Shown: piece by piece, positions 17,253-25,687 of the stretch | How the letters are laid out: each line of letters opens with the position of its first letter | Position numbering within the stretch: the first letter of the stretch is position 1 | DNA from: Clostridia bacterium | GTDB lineage: Bacteria > Bacillota_A > Clostridia > Oscillospirales > CAG-272 | Length of the DNA stretch: 64,000 nucleotides | Direction: 5' to 3' | Assembly (NCBI GenBank): GCA_017468115.1 | Contig: JAFUJS010000025.1 | Span: 1-64,000 of the forward strand | Translations under genes and position numbers: made by a program | Notes under the pieces: model-generated | The model's input: only the letters and a program-made list of their open reading frames with translations | The model's database searches: none | What the model was told of the DNA's origin: nothing

Positions 17253-19655
17253 ATGATTAACCGTTTTACTAAAAAGGCAGAGAGTGTAATCAGTCACTCA
17301 AAGCAATGCGCACAGGAGCTTTTTCATTCCTACATAGGAACGGAGCATCTTTTGCTGGGAATACTGGGGACAGAATGTGTAGGCTCACGGCTTCTAGAGG
17401 AAAAGAAGGTGTACTACAAGGATGTATTTTCCAGGCTTACACCCGGAAACAAAAATTCCGCTGTGGAGGCTGAAAGCCTTACCCCAAAATTCAAGAAAAT
17501 TATTGAAGAATCCTACTCTGTTTCGCTAAAATTCAACAACAAGCTAATAGGCTCTGAGCATATTCTTTATGCTATTTGTCAAGAGGTGGATTGTGTTGGG
17601 GCAAGGCTACTTATTTCCCTGGGAATAAGCTTGAACAGCTTAAAGAACGAGATTTGCTCCTATCTGGAGAATTTTCAGGGCAAAAAAAGCACAAGCACCA
17701 TAAACGGCTGTCCTATTTTATCAAGCCACGGCAAAAACCTAAATCAGCTTGCAAGCCAGGGAAAATATGACCCGTTGATTGGTCGTGAGGATGAGGTTAT
17801 GCGCCTTATACAGATACTCTCACGAAGAACAAAAAACAACCCCTGTCTGGTAGGTGAGCCGGGGGTTGGTAAAACAGCTATCGTTGAGGGCTTGGCGCAA
17901 AAAATCAACGATGGCGATGTACCAAGGGAGCTTGAGGGGAAAATTATTGTTTCTCTTGACCTTAGCTCTATGGTGGCAGGTGCAAAATACAGGGGCGAAT
18001 TTGAGGAAAGAATGAAGGGGGTAATGAATGAGCTGAAATCAAACCCTCAAATCATTCTTTTTATCGACGAAATACACACTATTATCGGCGCAGGAGCTGC
18101 TGAGGGTGCTGTGGATGCCGCCAACATAATAAAGCCTGCCTTGTCAAGAGGTCAAATACAGCTAATTGGCGCCACCACAATAAGCGAATACAGGCGACAC
18201 ATTGAAAAGGATGCAGCCCTTGAAAGACGATTCCAGCCTGTTTTGGTTAACGAGCCGAGCAAGGAAAAGGCACTTGATATTCTTTTTGGAATCAGAGATA
18301 AGTATGAGGAGTTTCACGGTGTTAAAATTAGTGATGAGGCAATATATTCGGCAGTTAGCCTTTCTACCCGTTATTTGAACGACAGATTTTTGCCTGATAA
18401 GGCTATTGATTTAATTGACGAGGGCTGTTCTCTGCTTAAAATGAGCCACTTTTCCAAATCCCCTGCTATAAAAGAGCTTGAGGATAAAATCAAAGCCCTT
18501 TCCAAGGAAAAGGAGGCGGCTATTGCCAGCGAGGGCTTTGAGCTTGCCTCTAGGCTGCGTGATGAGGAAATGGAGTGCCGCATCAAGCACCAAAGGGAGA
18601 TGCAAAAAAGGCAAAAGCAGCTTGAAAGGGAAACACCGATTTTAACAGGTGAGCATATTGCAAGAGTTGTTACTATGTGGACGGAGATTCCAGTTTCAAG
18701 GATTGATGAGAGCGAAAGCGACAAGCTATGCAGCCTTGAAGATAGCCTTTCCGCCCTTGTAATTGGGCAAGCTGATGCTATAAAAACCATTTGCGCTTCG
18801 ATTAAAAGGTCAAGAACCGGCTTTAAGAGCCACAAAAGACCTGTTGGCTCCTATCTTTTTTTAGGCCCCACCGGTGTTGGAAAAACCCAACTGGCAAAAA
18901 GCCTTGCTACTGTTATGTTTGGCGGTGAGGATGCACTTATTCGCATAGATATGTCGGAATATATGGAAAAGCATAGCATATCAAGGCTTATCGGCTCTCC
19001 ACCCGGCTATATTGGTTATGACGAGGGAGGTCAGCTTACCTCTAAGGTAAGACTAAAGCCTTACTCTGTTGTACTTTTTGATGAAATTGAAAAGGCGCAC
19101 CCTGAGGTTTACAACCTACTTTTGCAAATACTTGACGAGGGCTCCCTTACCGACAGCCAAGGCAGGTGCGTTGATTTTAAGAATACAATAATAATTTTAA
19201 CCTCTAATGTGGGGGCTAAAAGGATTACTGAAGCTAAACGGCTTGGCTTTGTTTCTAATCAAGCGGAAAATGAGGATATGAAGGCTAGAGTTGGCAGTGA
19301 GCTTAAAAATACTTTCAATCCCGAATTTTTGAACAGGCTTGACGAAATTGTGATATTCAACCAGCTTACCCTTGTAGACACAAAGAAAATATGCGAGCTT
19401 ATGCTTGGAGAGGTTAAAGCCTTAGCCTTGGAAATCGGTGTTAATATTGCTTTTGACGACCAGGTTTATGAGCATATTGCCAAGGAAAGCTTTGATAAGG
19501 CGTATGGCGCAAGACCGATTAGGCGAGCTATTATGAGTCTTGTGGAAAATCCGCTTTCCGAAAAGCTTTTAACCGGGGAGATTAAAGCCGGGGACTCGGT
19601 TACCGTTGACTTAAAAAACGAAAAAATTTGCTTTTTGGTTGAAATAAAAAAATGA
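17253..19655 (+). CDS. clpC: ClpC-type AAA+ unfoldase
   Basis: An 800-aa double-AAA+ ATPase that would feed proteins to ClpP. Two Clp-N repeats occupy residues 1-145. D1 has Walker A GEPGVGKT near 201 and Walker B LFIDEIHT. A short UVR-like coiled segment lies near 407-460. D2 has GPTGVGKT near 536 and VLFDEIEKAHP. An LGF tripeptide (KRLGFVSNQ) sits where the ClpP-docking loop is expected, which separates it from ClpB. The usual ctsR-mcsAB neighbours are absent; instead it lies 56 nt after the SleC cassette. No promoter was identified in the short gap, so read-through is possible. Confidence 0.92.
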   Translation: MINRFTKKAESVISHSKQCAQELFHSYIGTEHLLLGILGTECVGSRLLEEKKVYYKDVFSRLTPGNKNSAVEAESLTPKFKKIIEESYSVSLKFNNKLIGSEHILYAICQEVDCVGARLLISLGISLNSLKNEICSYLENFQGKKSTSTINGCPILSSHGKNLNQLASQGKYDPLIGREDEVMRLIQILSRRTKNNPCLVGEPGVGKTAIVEGLAQKINDGDVPRELEGKIIVSLDLSSMVAGAKYRGEFEERMKGVMNELKSNPQIILFIDEIHTIIGAGAAEGAVDAANIIKPALSRGQIQLIGATTISEYRRHIEKDAALERRFQPVLVNEPSKEKALDILFGIRDKYEEFHGVKISDEAIYSAVSLSTRYLNDRFLPDKAIDLIDEGCSLLKMSHFSKSPAIKELEDKIKALSKEKEAAIASEGFELASRLRDEEMECRIKHQREMQKRQKQLERETPILTGEHIARVVTMWTEIPVSRIDESESDKLCSLEDSLSALVIGQADAIKTICASIKRSRTGFKSHKRPVGSYLFLGPTGVGKTQLAKSLATVMFGGEDALIRIDMSEYMEKHSISRLIGSPPGYIGYDEGGQLTSKVRLKPYSVVLFDEIEKAHPEVYNLLLQILDEGSLTDSQGRCVDFKNTIIILTSNVGAKRITEAKRLGFVSNQAENEDMKARVGSELKNTFNPEFLNRLDEIVIFNQLTLVDTKKICELMLGEVKALALEIGVNIAFDDQVYEHIAKESFDKAYGARPIRRAIMSLVENPLSEKLLTGEIKAGDSVTVDLKNEKICFLVEIKK

Positions 19656-19677
19656 GCGATTTCTCGCTCATTTTTTT
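19646..19677. terminator. Bidirectional terminator clpC / mechanosensitive channel
   Basis: AAAAAAATGAGCGA pairs with TCTCGCTCATTTTTTT between two convergent genes. Confidence 0.9.
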
Positions 19678-19680
19678 GCT

Positions 19681-20565
19681 TTATTTAGACATATGAACAT
19701 CAAGCTGTGGGTATGGAATATCAACACCGAACTCGTCAAAGCTACGCTTAACCTGCTCCATTGTTGCAAAGTAAACATCCCAATAATCTTCTGTCTTAAC
19801 CCAAACTCTTAGTCTTACAACAAGTCCCTTGTCGCCATGCTCTGTAACCAAAACAACAGGCTTTGGATCAGTAAGTATTCTCTCCTCTGCCTTTGCACAA
19901 GCATAAAGAACCTTCTTTGCTTGGTCAAGATTGGTTTCAAATGAAATATGGAAGTCGAAGTCAATTCTTCTTGTTGCGTTTGCAGAATAGTTTTGAATAT
20001 CAGTATTTGAAATAATACCGTTTGGAACAACTACCTTTTTGTTGTCAGGTGATGTAACTGTTGTGTAGAAAAGACCGATATCGGTAACTGTACCCGTTAC
20101 ATTTGCACCCTCGATAAAGTCGCCAACCTCGAAGGGCTTGAAGATAACAAGCATAACACCGCCTGCAATGTTTGAAAGTCCGCCCTGAAGTGCAAGACCG
20201 ATAGCCAAGCCTGCAGAAGCAACTGCAGCGGAAAGCGCAGTCATATCAAAGCCAAGGATTGAAATAATAGCAATAGCTATTGCCAAATACAACACGACAG
20301 CAATAACGTGCTTTAAGAAAACCCTAAGCGTTTTATTCATTTTAGGGAAAATTTTACCGGTTTCAATACCCTTTGTAAGTTTTCTTACAATGAAGCATCC
20401 TACAAGTAGAATAACCAGAGCGATTAAAACATCGACAATGAAATTAACCATACCTGTTCCGGTGAAAAACTCCTTGACACTGTCAAGGAAGCTCTTTGAT
20501 TCCTCTACAACCTCTTGAGGTGTATCAGTAGTAGCACCAGCAGTCAAAAATAAGTTTTTGAACAT
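19681..20565 (-). CDS. Small-conductance mechanosensitive channel (MscS family)
   Basis: A 294-aa membrane protein with three membrane helices (about residues 35-65, 78-105 and 110-145). The third is the Gly/Ala-rich pore helix with SAAVASAGLAIGLALQGGLSN. A beta domain follows, starting with GGVMLVIFKPFEVGDFIEG, and then the alpha/beta C-terminal cage. The family releases solutes on hypo-osmotic shock. It carries its own minus-strand promoter (TTGACA, 17 nt, TATTAT near 20615-20645). Confidence 0.93.
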   Translation of the reverse strand: MFKNLFLTAGATTDTPQEVVEESKSFLDSVKEFFTGTGMVNFIVDVLIALVILLVGCFIVRKLTKGIETGKIFPKMNKTLRVFLKHVIAVVLYLAIAIAIISILGFDMTALSAAVASAGLAIGLALQGGLSNIAGGVMLVIFKPFEVGDFIEGANVTGTVTDIGLFYTTVTSPDNKKVVVPNGIISNTDIQNYSANATRRIDFDFHISFETNLDQAKKVLYACAKAEERILTDPKPVVLVTEHGDKGLVVRLRVWVKTEDYWDVYFATMEQVKRSFDEFGVDIPYPQLDVHMSK

Positions 20566-20657
20566 CTTTTGTTTTCTCCTTTACATTTTTTGAAAGGCTG
20601 AAATTATACCTAACATTATAATAATACAACATATTCTTTTTTTTGTCAAATGTTTTT

Positions 20658-20686
20658 GCATAAATTTTACGATTTGACAAATGCTA
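20658..20686 (+). promoter_or_regulatory. Possible sigma-G-type promoter of spoVA operon
   Basis: GCATA (20658-20662), 17 nt, AATGCTA (20680-20686), close to the sigma-G pattern GMATR-N17/18-CATWMTA. spoVA operons are sigma-G controlled in relatives. The match is partial. Confidence 0.4.
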
Positions 20687-20716
20687 ATTTTTGCAAGGCT
20701 AATTAAGGAGGATTTT

Positions 20717-21160
20717 ATGAATAAGCAGGAATATAAGGAATATGTAGAGGGGCGAATGAAAAAATCGCCTATTATAAAAAATTGCTTTCACGCTTTTTTG
20801 ATGGGTGGCGCAATATGCACGCTGGGACAAGCCTTTTTGGAGCTGTATATGGCTTTGGGGGTTGAGCGACAGACAAGCTCTACCCTTGCCTCAATAAGCT
20901 TGATTTTTTTGGCAATTTTACTAACCGGGCTTGGTATCTTTGATAATATTGCAAAGGTTGCGGGTGCAGGAACTATTGTGCCTATTACAGGCTTTGCAAA
21001 CTCTATTGCATCCTCTGCTCTTGACACTAAGTCAGAGGGCTATGTGCTTGGAGTTGGAGCAAAGATATTTACCATTGCCGGTCCTGTTATTTTGTTTGGA
21101 ACCATGAGCGGTGTGGTTTACGGCATAATTTATTATTTGATTACAGCTTTTGGGGGTTGA
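20717..21160 (+). CDS. spoVAC: Stage V sporulation protein AC
   Basis: A 147-aa membrane protein, part of the SpoVA channel that moves dipicolinic acid into the forespore and out during germination. It has about four helices and the family motif AKVAGAGTIVPITGFANSIASSALD. The ATG at 20717 follows AAGGAGG; the earlier in-frame ATG at 20681 lacks a ribosome site. First of spoVAC-spoVAD-spoVAE; its stop is next to the spoVAD start. Confidence 0.96.
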   Translation: MNKQEYKEYVEGRMKKSPIIKNCFHAFLMGGAICTLGQAFLELYMALGVERQTSSTLASISLIFLAILLTGLGIFDNIAKVAGAGTIVPITGFANSIASSALDTKSEGYVLGVGAKIFTIAGPVILFGTMSGVVYGIIYYLITAFGG

Positions 21161-21161
21161 T

Positions 21162-22163
21162 ATGAAAAATCAGATTATAAGACTTCAGCGTCCGCCGAAA
21201 ATATGCTCCTACTACACGGTTGTTGGTAGCAAGGAGTTTGACGGGCCTATCGGTCAGCTGTTTGACGAGCATTGTGATGACGACAAATTTGGCAAGGATT
21301 CCTGGGAAAAGGCAGAGAGTGAAATGCAGAAAAGAGCCTTAAGCGGTGCGCTTAAAAAAAGCGGTTTTATCGACACAGAGCTGGACGTTTTGCTTGCAGG
21401 AGACCTGCTGAATCAATGTGTAGGCTCAAATTACGGGCTTGTGGATTTTGATGTGCCATATTTAGGCTTATACGGTGCCTGCTCCACCTGTGCAGAATCC
21501 TTGGCAATTGGGGCTTGTCTGTATGCAGGCGAAATTGTAAATCTTTACGGCGCAGTTACCTCCTCACACTACTGCTCCAGTGAAAGGCAGTTCAGATACC
21601 CACTTGAATACGGTGGTCAAAGAACTCCTACCGCTCAATGGACTACTACGGGTGCAGGTGCCTATATTGTGGGAAACGAGGGCAAGGTGGAAATTACCCA
21701 AGTGTTATTTGGCAAAGCTGTTGATATGGGCATTACCGATATAAACAATATGGGAGCTGCGATGGCGCCTGCAGCCATTGATACAATTTCCCGATTTTTC
21801 AAGGAAAGCAGACACTCCCCCAAGGATTTTGACTTAATTATTACCGGAGATTTAGGCTACGAGGGTAGCGAAATTTTGAAGGATTTGTTACTTGGGCAAG
21901 GTATTGATATAAGAGATAACCACACGGATTGTGGTCTTAGAATCTTCGATTTAGAAAGCCAAGATGTGCACGCAGGTGGCTCCGGATGTGGATGCAGTGC
22001 TGTTGTTTTAGGCGCTGATATTCTTCCAAAAATGGAAAAGGGAGAGATTAAAAACGTACTTTTTATCGGTACAGGTGCACTTATGTCTCCTATGACCCTA
22101 TTTCAAGGCGGGTCAATACCTGCTATTGCCCATCTTATAAGGCTTGAATATAGAGGTGAATGA
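21162..22163 (+). CDS. spoVAD: Stage V sporulation protein AD
   Basis: A 333-aa thiolase-fold protein that binds dipicolinic acid at the spore inner membrane. Typical stretches are GAFDEHCDDD-like (LFDEHCDDDKFGKDSWEKAE), YGACSTCAESLAIG and HAGGSGCGCSAVVLG. The ATG at 21162 follows a GGGGG site overlapping the end of spoVAC, and its stop is one base before the spoVAE start, so the three genes are coupled. Confidence 0.96.
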   Translation: MKNQIIRLQRPPKICSYYTVVGSKEFDGPIGQLFDEHCDDDKFGKDSWEKAESEMQKRALSGALKKSGFIDTELDVLLAGDLLNQCVGSNYGLVDFDVPYLGLYGACSTCAESLAIGACLYAGEIVNLYGAVTSSHYCSSERQFRYPLEYGGQRTPTAQWTTTGAGAYIVGNEGKVEITQVLFGKAVDMGITDINNMGAAMAPAAIDTISRFFKESRHSPKDFDLIITGDLGYEGSEILKDLLLGQGIDIRDNHTDCGLRIFDLESQDVHAGGSGCGCSAVVLGADILPKMEKGEIKNVLFIGTGALMSPMTLFQGGSIPAIAHLIRLEYRGE

Positions 22164-22164
22164 T

Positions 22165-22530
22165 ATGTGGCTACTTAATTATCTTTGGGCATTTTTAATT
22201 GGCGGTATTATTTGCGTGATAGCGCAAATTCTAATTGATAAAACAAAGCTTACTCCTGCAAGAATTCTGGTTTCATATGTTTGTATTGGTGTTTTGTTAA
22301 CTGCTATCGGGCTTTATGGACCGCTTGTGGAGTTTGCAGGCGCAGGTGCCACAGTTCCCTTGACCGGCTTTGGCTATGCCATTGCTAACGGTGTTAAAGC
22401 CGCAGTTGACCAGCAGGGCTTGTTTGGCACATTGACAGGTGGTCTTACCGCTACCTCCGGCGGAATTACTGTCGCCCTGTGCTTTGGCTTTATTGCCTCA
22501 TTAATATTCAGCAGTAAGCCGAAAAAATAA
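22165..22530 (+). CDS. spoVAE: Stage V sporulation protein AE
   Basis: A 121-aa membrane protein and third component of the SpoVA dipicolinic-acid channel, with four helices. The motif EFAGAGATVPLTGFGYAIANGV parallels that in SpoVAC, reflecting common ancestry. The ATG at 22165 (after GAGGTG) is preferred to a TTG at 22144. It ends the operon before a bidirectional terminator. Confidence 0.95.
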   Translation: MWLLNYLWAFLIGGIICVIAQILIDKTKLTPARILVSYVCIGVLLTAIGLYGPLVEFAGAGATVPLTGFGYAIANGVKAAVDQQGLFGTLTGGLTATSGGITVALCFGFIASLIFSSKPKK

Positions 22531-22560
22531 AAGAAACGGACACAGGTCCGTTTCTTTTTG
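22527..22560. terminator. Bidirectional terminator spoVAE / oxidoreductase
   Basis: AAGAAACGGAC and GTCCGTTTCTT form a stem with an ACAG loop, with A and T tracts outside. Confidence 0.9.
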
Positions 22561-22562
22561 TT

Positions 22563-23549
22563 TTATTTCTTGCTGATGATTTTTGCCTTTTTCTTAACAA
22601 GGTCTGCAAGCGTGATGCTTTGTGCAGAGCTTTCAGGAGTGACAAGGCTTGGCTTTTTGCCGTCGATAATGCAGTTTACAAAGTACTGCATTTCCTCAAG
22701 GTAGCCGTTGTCGTTACCAACATTAATGCCAAAGTCTGCGCTATCATCTGTCGCCTTCTTCTCAAGTCTTACCTCAACGCCGTTTTTGTAAAGCTTATCG
22801 GAATGCTCAACATAGCCGTTTTGGAAAACCGCAAGATAGGTTGCATGGAATGGAATGTTTGCGTTATACCATGTGCCCTCGCAGGAAACAAGTGTTTCGC
22901 CATATGTAAGATTAGATACTACTGTGTCGTTATTGCCCTTCATATTGTAGCGATATGCTTCAATCTTATCAGGCATACCAAGAATGCTTTGAACAAAGTC
23001 AAGGTCGTGAACGGAAAGGTCGGTTGTAACACCGCCGCTTCTCTTCTCGTCTCTCATCCAGTCCTCCCAGCTCCACGATGGCATAGCTGAGATGCGCTTC
23101 ATATCAAGTCTGATGAGCTGTCCAAGCTCGCCTGACTTAATAACCTGACGAAGGTATGCGTATGGTGCCATAAATCTTACAACATGGGCAACCATAAAGT
23201 TTTTATCTGTGCTTGATGCAACTGCCAAAACCTGCTTTGCTTCCTTAGCATTAAGGGTCATTGGCTTTTCGCAAAGAACGTGATAGCCCTTCTTAAGAAG
23301 CTTAATTGTCATATCCTTGTGCATATAGCTTGGGGTACAAATATCAATCATATCAAGCTTTTCGGAGCGAAGCATTTTGTTAAGATCTGTATAAATTTTA
23401 ATCTTTCTGTCGCCAACCTTTTCCTTTGCAACGTCCTTACGAACATCGCAAACAGCAACAAGCTCTGCATTTTTTATTTCCTCGTAGTTATAGAAATGGC
23501 AACCGCCCATTCCGCCTATACCAACAAGACCTACTCTTACCTTATCCAT
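22563..23549 (-). CDS. Gfo/Idh/MocA-family oxidoreductase
   Basis: A 328-aa NAD(P)-dependent sugar or polyol dehydrogenase. It has a Rossmann motif GLVGIGGMGGCHF at the N-terminus, the CEKP motif near residue 90, and a C-terminal alpha/beta substrate domain (VTTDLSVHDLDFVQSILG). The start overlaps the end of the upstream isomerase/epimerase gene by 8 nt. The pair is typical of inositol- or keto-sugar-type pathways; the exact substrate is unknown. Confidence 0.92.
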   Translation of the reverse strand: MDKVRVGLVGIGGMGGCHFYNYEEIKNAELVAVCDVRKDVAKEKVGDRKIKIYTDLNKMLRSEKLDMIDICTPSYMHKDMTIKLLKKGYHVLCEKPMTLNAKEAKQVLAVASSTDKNFMVAHVVRFMAPYAYLRQVIKSGELGQLIRLDMKRISAMPSWSWEDWMRDEKRSGGVTTDLSVHDLDFVQSILGMPDKIEAYRYNMKGNNDTVVSNLTYGETLVSCEGTWYNANIPFHATYLAVFQNGYVEHSDKLYKNGVEVRLEKKATDDSADFGINVGNDNGYLEEMQYFVNCIIDGKKPSLVTPESSAQSITLADLVKKKAKIISKK

Positions 23550-24360
23550 TGATTATGTCCTCCAAGAATTTTTTAGCATAAAGAATATCTTCTATTTGCT
23601 TATCGCCGTCAATCTCACGCTCGATCGTAATAGAGCCGTTATATCCGTGCTCCTTGAGCTTTTTAATTAGCACCGGGAAGTTTACACGACCGTCGCCAAT
23701 TCTCTTTTCTACACCAAGATATTTTGGGTCTGTTGGGTATTCTCCATCCTTGCCGTGAACGCCACGAACATAGTCGCCAAAAATATCAACCGCATCACAA
23801 GGATTTGCCTTGCCATACAGAAGAAGGTTTGCAGGGTCAAGATTAATACCAAGGTTGCCTGTGCCGACATCAACAATTGTTCTCTTTAGAGTGATTGGTG
23901 TTTCTTGTCCTGTTTCAAACAAAAGGTATTGTCCGTTAGCCTTGCAATACTCAGCAAGCTCACGAATAGCGGCTACAACTGACTTAAACTCGTCTGTTGT
24001 CGGGTTTTCCGGCAAGAAGCCCATGTGTGTAATTACGTCCTCAACACCCATCATTTTAGCGAAGTCAGAGCCAAGCTTTAGCTCTGCCATTCTCTTATCA
24101 CGAAGGAATACAGGAACGATACCGAGGGTGTGATAGCCACCGATAAAGTCCCAATGAGCATCTCCGCTCCAGCCGCACCAAACTGCGCTGATTTCAAGCC
24201 CAGCCTCGTCTGCGGCAGCCCTAATCTTATCAGCCCATTCCTTGGTCATCATGCTGTGATTCCAAGCGCAGAGCTGAAAGGACTCAAGACCATATTTTTT
24301 TACGTCCTTAATTTTCTCGACTACATTTTCGCCGAGATGAACCATTGTACCTAATTTCAT
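23542..24360 (-). CDS. Sugar phosphate isomerase/epimerase (TIM barrel)
   Basis: A 272-aa xylose-isomerase-like TIM-barrel protein. Metal-ligand type residues are visible in FETGQE, INLDPANLLLYG, GVHGKDGEYP and SITIEREI. The ATG at 24360 follows GAGGTG; the longer frame to 24375 starts inside that site. It is translationally coupled to the Gfo/Idh/MocA gene downstream, so the two probably act on one sugar or cyclitol. Confidence 0.92.
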   Translation of the reverse strand: MKLGTMVHLGENVVEKIKDVKKYGLESFQLCAWNHSMMTKEWADKIRAAADEAGLEISAVWCGWSGDAHWDFIGGYHTLGIVPVFLRDKRMAELKLGSDFAKMMGVEDVITHMGFLPENPTTDEFKSVVAAIRELAEYCKANGQYLLFETGQETPITLKRTIVDVGTGNLGINLDPANLLLYGKANPCDAVDIFGDYVRGVHGKDGEYPTDPKYLGVEKRIGDGRVNFPVLIKKLKEHGYNGSITIEREIDGDKQIEDILYAKKFLEDIING

Positions 24361-24392
24361 ATTTGCACCTCGCAAGTATTTTCATTATCTTG

Positions 24393-24421
24393 ATTTTAAC
24401 ATATTATTCCTATACTTTCAA
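24393..24421 (-). promoter_or_regulatory. Promoter of the isomerase/oxidoreductase operon
   Basis: TTGAAA (24421-24416), a 17-nt spacer ending TGT, and TAAAAT (24398-24393). Confidence 0.7.
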
Positions 24422-24432
24422 GTAGTTAACGA

Positions 24433-24465
24433 CAAAAAAAGAGCCTATTTGGCTCTTTTCTTTTA
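24433..24465 (-). terminator. Terminator of the Cys/Asp-rich protein gene
   Basis: AAAAGAGCC and GGCTCTTTT form a stem with a TATTT loop, with an A tract on the plus strand that becomes a U tract in the minus-strand RNA. Confidence 0.85.
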
Positions 24466-24470
24466 ATAAA

Positions 24471-24905
24471 TTATTCCTTGAATGCCTTGCCGCATGCCGG
24501 GCAGATAAGATCCTCAGGATCAAGCTCGTTATCAAAGCAGATTGTTTCGCCACAATGTGGGCACATAGCCTCCATGTAGTCCTCGTCACAGCAATCACAT
24601 TCCTCATCACAGCAGCAATCGCAATCGTCGTCGCAGCAGTCACAATCGTCTTCACAATCGCAATCACACTCGTCCTCGCAATCATAGAGGTATTCCTCTA
24701 CGTCGCCAAGGTCGTGGTCAATCTCCTCGATGTAATCGCCGAGAGTAGCAACCTCATCATCAATATCAGCAACTGTGTTGCAAATGTCGGAAAGAAGGTC
24801 GATAATTGCGTTTAATACCTTGCCCTCCGGCTTTGTTGCATCCAGGTTCAAGCCCTCTGCAAGACCCTTAATATATGCGCATTTTTCTAAGATATCCATT
24901 TCCAT
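24471..24905 (-). CDS. CD1247-type protein with a Cys/Asp-rich stretch and a CxxC zinc ribbon
   Basis: A 144-aa acidic protein. Residues 1-70 form a helical domain resembling the CD1247 N-terminal family of Clostridia (DILEKCAYIKGLAEGL, then LLSDICNTVADIDDEV). Residues about 75-108 are a low-complexity run of Cys, Asp and Glu with about 14 cysteines. The C-terminal part is a zinc ribbon (CPHCGET and CPACGKAF). The cysteine run could bind metal, by inference. The ATG at 24905 follows GGAGG. It lies downstream of efp and the M24 peptidase gene, separated from efp by a hairpin. Confidence 0.8.
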   Translation of the reverse strand: MEMDILEKCAYIKGLAEGLNLDATKPEGKVLNAIIDLLSDICNTVADIDDEVATLGDYIEEIDHDLGDVEEYLYDCEDECDCDCEDDCDCCDDDCDCCCDEECDCCDEDYMEAMCPHCGETICFDNELDPEDLICPACGKAFKE

Positions 24906-24943
24906 AGTAAAATCCTCCGTTTTTTCGTAATTTATAAATTTAT

Positions 24944-24967
24944 GGGACCGAGTTTTATGCCGGTCCC
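24944..24967 (-). other. Hairpin between efp and the Cys/Asp-rich gene
   Basis: GGGACCG (24944-24950) pairs with CGGTCCC (24961-24967). It lacks a clear U run on the minus strand, so it is a processing or weak termination site rather than a sure terminator. Confidence 0.5.
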
Positions 24968-24981
24968 TTAAATTCTGTCAA

Positions 24982-25545
24982 TTATTTGTTTACTCTTTCA
25001 AGGTACTCGCCAACTCTTGTATCAATTCTGATAAGGTCACCCTCGTTGATAAAGATTGGAACTCTTACAACAGCACCTGTTTCAAGTGTAGCAGCCTTTG
25101 TTACGTTTGTAGCTGTATCGCCACGAACACCAGGCTCAGTTTCTGTGATGTAGAGGTCAACAAATGTTGGTGGCTCTACTGCGAAAACCTCTCCCTTAAT
25201 AGAAGAAAGCTTGCACATTTCGTTTTCCTTAACGAACTTGAAGTTGTCGCCAAGCTTGTGAGAGTCAACAGGAATCTGCTCATAGGACTCCATATCCATG
25301 AAGTAGTAAAGCTCTCCATCGTTGTAGAGGTACTGAAGTTCTCTACGCTCAACCTGAACTGTTTCAAACTTTGCTGTTGGGTTAAAGGAAGCCTCACGTG
25401 TGGCACCGGAAACAACGTCTCTGTACTTTGTTCTTACAAAAGCAGCGCCCTTACCCGGCTTAACGTGTTGGAACTCAATAACCTGATATACCTTACCCTC
25501 CATTTCGAAGGTAACACCATTTCTAAAATCTCCAGCTGTAATCAT
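24982..25545 (-). CDS. efp: Elongation factor P
   Basis: A 187-aa three-domain factor that rescues ribosomes stalled at proline runs. The N-terminal KOW domain holds the tip [14 protein letters not shown] with the Lys near residue 32 at the peptidyl-transferase site. The C-terminal [19 protein letters not shown] signature is present. It lies downstream of an M24 aminopeptidase gene, a conserved Firmicutes neighbourhood, but has its own promoter. Confidence 0.97.
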   Translation of the reverse strand: MITAGDFRNGVTFEMEGKVYQVIEFQHVKPGKGAAFVRTKYRDVVSGATREASFNPTAKFETVQVERRELQYLYNDGELYYFMDMESYEQIPVDSHKLGDNFKFVKENEMCKLSSIKGEVFAVEPPTFVDLYITETEPGVRGDTATNVTKAATLETGAVVRVPIFINEGDLIRIDTRVGEYLERVNK

Positions 25546-25619
25546 ATGTCTTTTCCTTTTCTTGGCGTTTAGTATTTGTATGCACAGTCCGCCACAACTG
25601 CATCTAAATTTACAATGAT

Positions 25620-25648
25620 ATTTTACTATAAAAAGAGTAATATTGCAA
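25620..25648 (-). promoter_or_regulatory. Promoter of efp
   Basis: TTGCAA (25648-25643), 17 nt, TAAAAT (25625-25620). Confidence 0.55.
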
Positions 25649-25687
25649 TAGGTATTTGCAAGATTTTTCCTAAATTAACCAAATTTC

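Noticed and set aside
24555..24815. Hydrophobic plus-strand frame over the Cys/Asp-rich gene
   Set aside because: The Val/Ile/Ala-rich translation is a mirror of the Cys/Asp codons on the other strand, and no ribosome site is present.
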